From DATMTS01 sp035564555 (GTDB taxonomy: Bacteria; Actinomycetota; Actinomycetes; Actinomycetales; Microbacteriaceae), in NCBI GenBank assembly GCA_035564555.1, contig DATMTS010000024.1, positions 1 to 27,102 of the forward strand: a stretch of DNA of 27,102 bases, in the 5' to 3' direction. The position numbers and the translations under genes were made by a program. Each line of letters begins with the position of its first letter. Position 1 is the stretch's first letter. Below are positions 21,568-27,102 of this stretch, one piece after another. The notes beneath the pieces were generated by a model. It was given only the letters and a program-made list of their open reading frames with translations. It was not told the origin of the DNA and made no database searches.

Positions 21568-21947
21568 GGCAGGGGCTCGCCGCGCTTGTTCTGATCGTCG
21601 GACGCGGCGAAGGGCCCGTTTGGGCTGAGTAGTGCCGGCATGTGATGGTCAGCGTGATCACGCCACCACACGCTCATCCCGGTAGCCGGGTCGAGCCGTA
21701 GATGCTCCCAGGCGCGCCAGAGCGCGTCGAGTCTGCTGAGCGCTTCGGGGTATTCCCACCAGCGTGCAGCCCACTTCATGCCGCCCTGAGCGCCCACAGG
21801 ACGCCGGTAGACCTTGATCAGGTACTCGCGCACAAATTCGTCGACTGAGCCGTAGAACAAGTCCGGCTCAGGCGTACCGCCGGCATCGTCGACAGCCGTG
21901 CTCTGCTCGTCGAACTCGTCGTCGCGCATGTCGTCCTCGTAGCTCAC
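21516..21947 (-). CDS. DUF4913 family protein
   Basis: This 143-residue acidic protein matches the DUF4913 pattern: LFYGSVDEFVREYLIKVYRRPVG, then WAARWWEYPEALSRLDALWRAWEHLRLDPATGMSVWWRDHADHHMPAL and a C-terminal LLSPNGPFAA. The family is small, soluble and common beside actinobacterial conjugation genes; its function is unknown. The ATG at 21947 overlaps the stop of the coupling-protein gene (ATGA), so it is the last cistron of the transfer operon. The first ~25 residues are Asp/Glu-rich, perhaps an interaction tail. Its end overlaps the Arr-like gene on the other strand. Confidence 0.82.
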   Translation of the reverse strand: MSYEDDMRDDEFDEQSTAVDDAGGTPEPDLFYGSVDEFVREYLIKVYRRPVGAQGGMKWAARWWEYPEALSRLDALWRAWEHLRLDPATGMSVWWRDHADHHMPALLSPNGPFAASDDQNKRGEPLPYEAPPAGLFPDMRRLD

Positions 21948-23764
21948 AGCCGGTCCTCTCGTGACGCGGCCGCGTCGAGCCAGGCTTGTGCGCTACTTGA
22001 GCTATCAGACGGGCTGGGAGCGGCGGCAGGAGCTACGGAGGGGGCGTTGGCGGGGTCGTGGGCGGCGATCGACGCGCGTACCGCGTCGGCCTGGTCGCCG
22101 CGCATCCACGGGACGGTCTCAACCAGCGTCGCCGGAGCGCCTGAGGCGAACATCACGGCGCGGCCGCGCGGAAGCGCGGCCAGGTCGGCAACGTCCATCG
22201 TGCGTTCACGACGGATCGAGTTTGACGTGGAGCGTCCTCCGCGGCCGACGCTAACGGAGGCGGTGCGCTTGTCGTGGTCACCGATGAGCTGCGACATTTC
22301 GCTCAGGAACTCGGTCTCGGCCACGCCGCCGCCATAGACCTTGACGTTCGAGGCGGACCAGAGCTTGCGCATTCCGTTGCGGCCCCAGACCTCGACGCCC
22401 TGAGACCAGGACTGCAGGATGGTCATTAGGACGATGCCGCGCGACCCGTAGTGCGAGTACAGGTCGGGCAGGGCTTCCCAGCGACACACGTTCGCTGCTT
22501 CGTCGAGCACACCCAGCATCGGCGTCGCCAGTCGGCCGCCCGCTTGCTTGGTGGCCAGCTGCTCCGCGGCCTCGATCGTCGCTGCGGTGAGCGCGGTGAC
22601 GAGAGGGCCGGCGGTGCCTTTGCCCTCCTTGGAGAGGCTGTAGAGCGTGTCCGAGCTGCGAACGAACACGTGGGGGTCGAAGTGCGGCCGCCGGTCGCCG
22701 GCGAAGTTGCCGCCGGTCGGGGTGACCCAGGCGGCGATCTTCCGGCTCTTCAAGCAGGACGCCATCTGCTGCGCCGTGCCGAAGACACCGGAGCGCTGAT
22801 CGGGTGCGGCGAACACGTAGCCGGCGACCGCATCGGCCACCTGGTCGTAGCCGTGGTCGCGGAGAATGTCGATCGCCTTCTCGTCGCTGGGCCGGGTGGT
22901 CCAGGTGAACACCTGAGTGATCGGCAGGTTGTCGAGAGCGGCCGCCAGGAGCAGCCCGGCGAGGAGATCCTGCCCGGCAGGGTCGAAGTACGCATCCGCG
23001 CGGGCGTCGCCCGCGCGGGAGCCGGAGGCGAAGTGGTTGGCGAGCTTCGCCGCCTGTTCCTCGTCGGTGACGTAGGACAGCGGATTCCACCACCACGACG
23101 GCGCTTCCAGCGCGATCCCCTGCGGATCGAACCCCCAGACCGTGCCCTTCTGAGCACGGACGTCGCGGGTCGCGTCGAGCACGTCGCGCTTGTTTGAGGT
23201 GACGATGACAGCGCCCGGGGCGCTGAGAATCGCGGGGATTGCCCGGGAGGTCGTTTTACCGGTACGCGGCCCCCATACGTCGACGTGCATGTCCTCGGGG
23301 GAGCCGTAGAGCCATTGACGGCCTGCGACGGTGATGCCGATCGGCACGCCGAGCCAGCCGGCGACGCCGAGCCGCTGCGCGGTGCTCTTTGCACCCTTGG
23401 TGGAGAGCGCGGCCAGGTCGCGGCCGCGGCCCATGTGACCGGCTGCGTGGTCGACGCGGGACCGGCGCCGGCGGCGCTTGGCGATCGCGACCATGATCAG
23501 GATCGCGAGGGCAACGACGATCGCCGCGGCGACGATAAGGATCCAGGTGGCCGATGGCGGCCACACGTAGGTGCCTTTCAACGTGCCGAAGAACACCGTG
23601 AACGGGTTCAGCGGCAGGCCGGGGTTCACCCCGTCAAGCTTGGAGCCGAGCGTGACGGCGACCCAGAGGCCGCCGACGAGGACAACGACGATGCCGATGA
23701 ACACCCAGACCAGAGCACCGTCGCCGGCAGCGGATGGTTCCTTGATGCGGTTGGTGGGGCTCAT
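21944..23764 (-). CDS. Type IV coupling protein (VirD4/TraG-like)
   Basis: A 606-residue membrane ATPase. Two N-terminal transmembrane segments (about 17-38 and 74-95) are followed by a basic patch AKRRRRRSRVDH. Walker A is DVWGPRTGKTTS (Gly165-Thr171) and Walker B is MLGVLDEAANV, with the TraG-like phrase DVADLAALPRGRAVMFASGAPATLVETVPWM near the end. It couples the relaxase-DNA complex to the transfer channel. The ATG at 23764 overlaps the upstream VirB4-like stop. An upstream in-frame start at 23815 would put 17 charged residues before the first span and lies inside the previous gene. The Ala/Ser-rich tail probably contacts substrates. Confidence 0.9.
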   Translation of the reverse strand: MSPTNRIKEPSAAGDGALVWVFIGIVVVLVGGLWVAVTLGSKLDGVNPGLPLNPFTVFFGTLKGTYVWPPSATWILIVAAAIVVALAILIMVAIAKRRRRRSRVDHAAGHMGRGRDLAALSTKGAKSTAQRLGVAGWLGVPIGITVAGRQWLYGSPEDMHVDVWGPRTGKTTSRAIPAILSAPGAVIVTSNKRDVLDATRDVRAQKGTVWGFDPQGIALEAPSWWWNPLSYVTDEEQAAKLANHFASGSRAGDARADAYFDPAGQDLLAGLLLAAALDNLPITQVFTWTTRPSDEKAIDILRDHGYDQVADAVAGYVFAAPDQRSGVFGTAQQMASCLKSRKIAAWVTPTGGNFAGDRRPHFDPHVFVRSSDTLYSLSKEGKGTAGPLVTALTAATIEAAEQLATKQAGGRLATPMLGVLDEAANVCRWEALPDLYSHYGSRGIVLMTILQSWSQGVEVWGRNGMRKLWSASNVKVYGGGVAETEFLSEMSQLIGDHDKRTASVSVGRGGRSTSNSIRRERTMDVADLAALPRGRAVMFASGAPATLVETVPWMRGDQADAVRASIAAHDPANAPSVAPAAAPSPSDSSSSAQAWLDAAASREDRL

Positions 23765-25485
23765 GCCGGAACCTCGGCGCGGCCGACCGTGCCCGTGCGG
23801 GACACGGCGTGCCACAACTTGTTCGTGTCGTTGATGTGCAACTCGGCGTCGGTGAGCTCCACGGTCAGTGGGATCCCGGGGCGACCGCCGACCTTGATCA
23901 GGAACTTGCCGCGGCCGGGAGGGTCAGCTTCCTGGCCGGTGATGGGGTCCCAGGCGGGTGGGTCCTGCCAGCCCTGCAGCATTTCTTGTTCGGCGCGGGA
24001 CATGCTGATGGCGCTGTTGAGCAGCGGCATCTCCTTGGAGGGAAGGCCGCCGCAGATGACCATGCCGGAGCGCTCGACGAAGCCGGCCGCTTTCATTCGG
24101 TCCTCTTCGGTGGGCAGCGACATGAGGTCGCTCATCGTGTGCGAAATCATCGCCATGCCGACGCCTCGCTGACGGTTCAGGCGGGTCAGCGCGTCTACCC
24201 GGTCGACCATGCCGCGGCCGGCGCGCAGTGCCCGCCACAGCTCGTCGAGGATGACGAAGTAGTGGCGGCGCGGTTCCAGCCCTGCATCCGCGAGAGCGTT
24301 CGACACGTTGACCGTGCCGAACCCCGCCGACCAGCACGCCAGCAGGACGGCCGCCTGCAGGTCCGTCTCCGAATCGTCGATGGTCGACACGTCGTAGACG
24401 ACGGGCCGGTCCCGGCGCATCGGCGTCGAGGTCTGCTTGGAGAACAGCTCGCCCAGGCGGCCTCCGGTGGTCAGGCCGATGAGGGAGGCTTCCAGGTTCT
24501 CGGTGATCGCGTCGTACCGGGCACGGTCGCCACGGTCCAGCGCCACGGCGCGCAGCTCGGGCGGCGCCTGACGGATCAGGTCCAGCAGATCCTTCAATAC
24601 AGGCACGCCGTCGTGCTGCTCGTCGAGCAGCTTCAAGGCCCGGTCGACGATCGTTTCCTCACGGTCTGTCGGAGGCGTCTTGCGCATGATCGTGAGCAGC
24701 GCCGACACCATCGTGAGGCGGCGGCCATGAGCGTCCTGCAGGACCTCCGCCGCCAGCTCGTCGTCCCGCTTTGCACGCTCCGCACGGGTCGTGATCGACC
24801 CGACCAGGGCGGCGATCCGTTCACGGATCAGCTGTGCGCGTTCGGGATCCTCCGGCACTTGGAGGGAGCGCAGCTGCGCGAGCTCGGCCTCTTCCTCAGC
24901 CGCGGCCGCGCGCTCCTTATCGGCCGCGTCGCGGAGCAGCTGGGAAGCCTCTTTCGCTTCTCCCGGGTCGAGGATGTTCAAGAATCCCCGACCGCGGCCG
25001 AGGCGGATCACCTGACCGCCGAGGGCTTCGATTAGATCCACGTAGTCGGGCTTCAAGTCACCCAACACGAGCGGCTGGACGCCGTATCCGGCAAGGCCGG
25101 TCGCCATGCGCCGCACGATCGTCGACTTGCCCAGTCCCGGCTTGCCGAGCACGAACGCTGACGGGTTCGAAATCAGGTTCGCGCGCTGGAACCACGAAAT
25201 CGGGTCGCAGCAGACAGTTCCCCGGTTGGCCAGGTGCCGCCCAAGCGGCACACCGATCATCGGTGCGCCCGTGCCGACACCGAAGGGCCAGAGGCCGCAG
25301 ACCTGAACGGTGGTGCCGCGCCACTCCGGGGCGGCGGAAATCACCATCGTCTCGCCGCGGCCGCGGCCCGCGTAACCCCGGGCCGGTGGACGCCGCGGCG
25401 TAACCGCGGCTGGCACTGCCGCTTGCGCAGCGGCCCGCTCGGCATGGTTGCTCGAGCGGGACAGCTTCTTGAACCAGGTAGTCAT
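23761..25485 (-). CDS. VirB4/TraC-like conjugation ATPase
   Basis: A 574-residue cytoplasmic ATPase. Walker A LGKPGLGKST is at residues 113-122, Walker B YFVILDELWRAL near residue 413, and the distal HTMSDLMSLPTEEDRMKAAGF and MLQGWQDPPAWDP segments are typical of actinobacterial VirB4-type proteins. A charged coiled-coil insertion (AADKERAAAAEEEAELAQLR) lies between. Only ~110 residues precede the P-loop, whereas classical VirB4 has about 400, so the N-terminal VirB4 domain is missing or is supplied by another protein such as the SCO6880-like neighbour. It energises assembly of the DNA transfer channel. Its ATG shares a base with the upstream stop (TGATG). Confidence 0.87.
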   Translation of the reverse strand: MTTWFKKLSRSSNHAERAAAQAAVPAAVTPRRPPARGYAGRGRGETMVISAAPEWRGTTVQVCGLWPFGVGTGAPMIGVPLGRHLANRGTVCCDPISWFQRANLISNPSAFVLGKPGLGKSTIVRRMATGLAGYGVQPLVLGDLKPDYVDLIEALGGQVIRLGRGRGFLNILDPGEAKEASQLLRDAADKERAAAAEEEAELAQLRSLQVPEDPERAQLIRERIAALVGSITTRAERAKRDDELAAEVLQDAHGRRLTMVSALLTIMRKTPPTDREETIVDRALKLLDEQHDGVPVLKDLLDLIRQAPPELRAVALDRGDRARYDAITENLEASLIGLTTGGRLGELFSKQTSTPMRRDRPVVYDVSTIDDSETDLQAAVLLACWSAGFGTVNVSNALADAGLEPRRHYFVILDELWRALRAGRGMVDRVDALTRLNRQRGVGMAMISHTMSDLMSLPTEEDRMKAAGFVERSGMVICGGLPSKEMPLLNSAISMSRAEQEMLQGWQDPPAWDPITGQEADPPGRGKFLIKVGGRPGIPLTVELTDAELHINDTNKLWHAVSRTGTVGRAEVPA

Positions 25486-26987
25486 CAGAGCGCCCCTCGC
25501 AGCTCGGCAGGGAGTTTCAGGTGCTTAGGCAGCACGATCCCGAGTGGGAGCGCCGCCGCGAATGCGGAATCCTGAGCGCCCGTGACCACCCGCAACCGAA
25601 GGCGGGCCGTGGCCGACAGGTTCTCGATGGCCGCTTTCGCGTCCGCCGCGCGACTCGGGTCGGTCACCGTAGCGGTGACGACCATGCCGAAGTTCACCAG
25701 GCCGGCACCGTTGGCCTCTTCTTCCGCCGTCGCCATCGCGGCGCGCGTTCCCACGACGTCGCGGGCGGTGGGCCGGTCGCTGGAAGTCATGTTGAAGCTC
25801 GCGGCGCGCAAGTCGGACTGGACCATCGCCGCCGCGCGCGCGACGTCGATCGGCCGGTACAGCCAGGTCACCCGCTTGCGCGCGATATCGCGGTGCGGGG
25901 CAAGGAACCGGGTCAAGATGTTGGCCTGCACGATGCCGCGCGGAGCTTCGGTCATCTGCCAGGTCACCGAGAGTGCAGAGTCGTGCCGATAGCTGTCCCA
26001 GTTCGCCTGAGCACCCGAAGGGCCGACGTCGGACCAGCGCAGTTCGAACGGCTCGCCGGACTGGTGCGCGTCGTCAATCAGTTCTGCAATCTCCGGGTCG
26101 TACGCGATCCGGATTACCTCGCACAACTGCTGTGCCCCGAGAGGGCGCGCAGCACCCGCGCCAGTTGCCGACAATGCTTGCGTCAAGCCAGGGAGGCGGG
26201 CGGCGAGTTCGCGCCCCATCTCGTCGGCATCGCGACGTCGACCGTTGGCGCGGGTGGCCGCCGCGAACGTGATGGAGACGTACGCGCGCACGGTTGCGGA
26301 TCCGGACGGGTAGCTGGCCACGACCTCGCGGAGCATTGCCTGGGCGAACGCGGGTGCTTCCGGGTCGATGTTCAGGTTGACCTCGCCACGGAGGCGACGG
26401 CCCGTGTCGGGGGCCGTCTCGATCGTCACGGCAGCGGCGACGATGCCCGCCTCGTCGCCGAGGTTCGCCAGCCAGTGGCCCCAGTCGGCTACCCAGCTGT
26501 CGATCTGCTCCTGATCGACGAGCGCAGCACCGTCGGGCTCGGTGCCGATCACGACGGTGTAGTCGCCAGCCGAGGGCACGTAGATCATCGCAAACGGTCG
26601 TCCGTACGAGTCGGTGTATTCGCTGAGCCGCGACTGGGCTGCAAGTCCGGGCAGCTGCGCGGTTCCCCAATCGGTTCGGCCGAGAGGCCCGGAGCGGTAC
26701 AGATTAGAGCCGGACGAGCGGGCGCGCGTCCAGTTCAGACGGTTGGTCGTGCGGGTGAGCGCGCTCTGCCCGTGCTTGTCCTTCACCGCGACGGTCAGGA
26801 GGAAGCCCGCCATGATGGCGAATACGATCACGCCGTTGAGCAGGCCGCCGAACATGACGGTGATGACCGTCGCGACGAGGCCTGCCAGGAGCACGATCGT
26901 CCCGACCATTCCCAGCCCCAACAGGCCGGGTGTCGTCGGTCGACGCCAATTGCCGTAAGTGCGGACCTGAGCTTGCGTGTTCGCCAT
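25485..26987 (-). CDS. SCO6880 family conjugation protein
   Basis: A 500-residue protein. A short lead with YGNWRRPTTPGLLGLG is followed by two adjacent transmembrane segments (about 22-43 and 48-68, around VMFGGLLNGV), like the PrgI/VirB3-type hairpin. A large soluble domain then follows, including FAMIYVPSAGDYTVVIGTEPDGAAL, SYRHDSALSVTWQMTEAPRG and RKRVTWLYRPIDVARAA. It fits the SCO6880 family of actinobacterial conjugative elements, regularly placed before the VirB4-like ATPase. It probably is a structural channel part resembling VirB3 fused to a VirB4 N-terminal-like domain (inference). The AGGAG of its ribosome-binding site overlaps the TAG stop of the preceding gene. Confidence 0.85.
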   Translation of the reverse strand: MANTQAQVRTYGNWRRPTTPGLLGLGMVGTIVLLAGLVATVITVMFGGLLNGVIVFAIMAGFLLTVAVKDKHGQSALTRTTNRLNWTRARSSGSNLYRSGPLGRTDWGTAQLPGLAAQSRLSEYTDSYGRPFAMIYVPSAGDYTVVIGTEPDGAALVDQEQIDSWVADWGHWLANLGDEAGIVAAAVTIETAPDTGRRLRGEVNLNIDPEAPAFAQAMLREVVASYPSGSATVRAYVSITFAAATRANGRRRDADEMGRELAARLPGLTQALSATGAGAARPLGAQQLCEVIRIAYDPEIAELIDDAHQSGEPFELRWSDVGPSGAQANWDSYRHDSALSVTWQMTEAPRGIVQANILTRFLAPHRDIARKRVTWLYRPIDVARAAAMVQSDLRAASFNMTSSDRPTARDVVGTRAAMATAEEEANGAGLVNFGMVVTATVTDPSRAADAKAAIENLSATARLRLRVVTGAQDSAFAAALPLGIVLPKHLKLPAELRGAL

Positions 26988-26995
26988 GCTGACTC

Positions 26996-27102
26996 CTAGT
27001 TACTTCCCGATGCGCCGTCACCGGCTGCATCTGCCGCAGCGGTGCGCACTGCGCCGACTGCCTTCTGTCCAGCTTCAAGGCCCTTCTGGGCCGCCATAAC
27101 AC
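26996..27102 (-). CDS. C-terminal end of an upstream transfer-operon gene
   Basis: The last 34 residues of a minus-strand gene that enters from the right edge: MAAQKGLEAGQKAVGAVRTA, then AADAAGDGASGSN and TAG. The Ala/Gly-rich, weakly helical tail is not diagnostic. In comparable actinobacterial clusters a polytopic VirB6-like membrane protein precedes the SCO6880 gene, so that is the likeliest identity. It ends 8 bases before the next start, in the same operon. Confidence 0.55.
   Translation of the reverse strand, partial: VMAAQKGLEAGQKAVGAVRTAAADAAGDGASGSN

Noticed and set aside
23809..25035. Plus-strand open frame (408 codons) opposite the VirB4-like gene
   Set aside because: Shadow frame with no motifs; the opposite strand encodes P-loop and Walker B.
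25521..26999. Long plus-strand open frame (492 codons) opposite the SCO6880 gene
   Set aside because: Low-complexity Arg/Gly/Asp-rich translation typical of antisense frames in GC-rich DNA; the minus-strand gene has family motifs and coupled starts.
1..27102. CRISPR arrays, tRNA or rRNA genes, IS-type terminal repeats
   Set aside because: No regularly spaced repeats, cloverleaf or rRNA-like sequence, or transposase gene could be found by eye on either strand.

Overview
The window is GC-rich actinobacterial DNA. GTG and TTG starts, many 1-4 base gene overlaps, a LexA box of the TCGAAC-N4-GTTCGA type and an SCO6880-type conjugation module all fit Actinobacteria. I would guess Microbacteriaceae or close relatives, but that is inference. 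There is no rRNA, tRNA, replication initiator, tyrosine integrase or CRISPR array.

Left third (1-7700): a fluoride-response neighbourhood. Three RNA elements with the layout of the crcB (fluoride) riboswitch lie within 6.2 kb. Each has a short stem whose loop pairs with a distal strand, a second stem, and an alternative hairpin that takes up the Shine-Dalgarno region. The plus-strand copy (321-413) is close to canonical and leads an operon of two tandem MutS-like ATPases and a histidine phosphatase. The other two are minus-strand, resemble each other, and share core substitutions. They lead a universal stress protein cut off by the window edge and an MFS transporter, the latter followed by a Cys/His-rich protein. 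A 16-codon ORF sits between riboswitch and transporter, coupled to it by a GTGA overlap. Two divergent cation-efflux-like membrane proteins follow. No crcB/Fluc channel gene is visible here.

Middle (7700-13200): accessory and maintenance genes. A small gene is broken by an in-frame TGA. A near-perfect SOS box precedes an unknown small gene, and an SRAP-family gene lies beyond it. Then come a small membrane protein, a VbhA/Fic-type toxin-antitoxin pair chained by overlaps to a serine recombinase and an unknown protein, a short helix-turn-helix gene, a NrdH-like redoxin with serines in place of its active-site cysteines, and a ~150-bp nested inverted repeat.

Right (13200-27102): a conjugative or mobilizable element. 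The plus strand carries MobC, relaxase and a mobilization-linked coiled-coil protein, ended by a strong terminator. The minus strand carries, in transcription order, a truncated membrane or secretion gene end, an SCO6880-family protein, a VirB4-like ATPase, a VirD4/TraG coupling protein and a DUF4913 protein, all translationally coupled. Between these arms is a defence cargo: McrB-McrC, an MT-A70-type adenine methyltransferase with a C-terminal HTH, and an Arr-like ADP-ribosyltransferase. Whether the fluoride cluster belongs to the same mobile element or is its chromosomal neighbour cannot be decided from this window.
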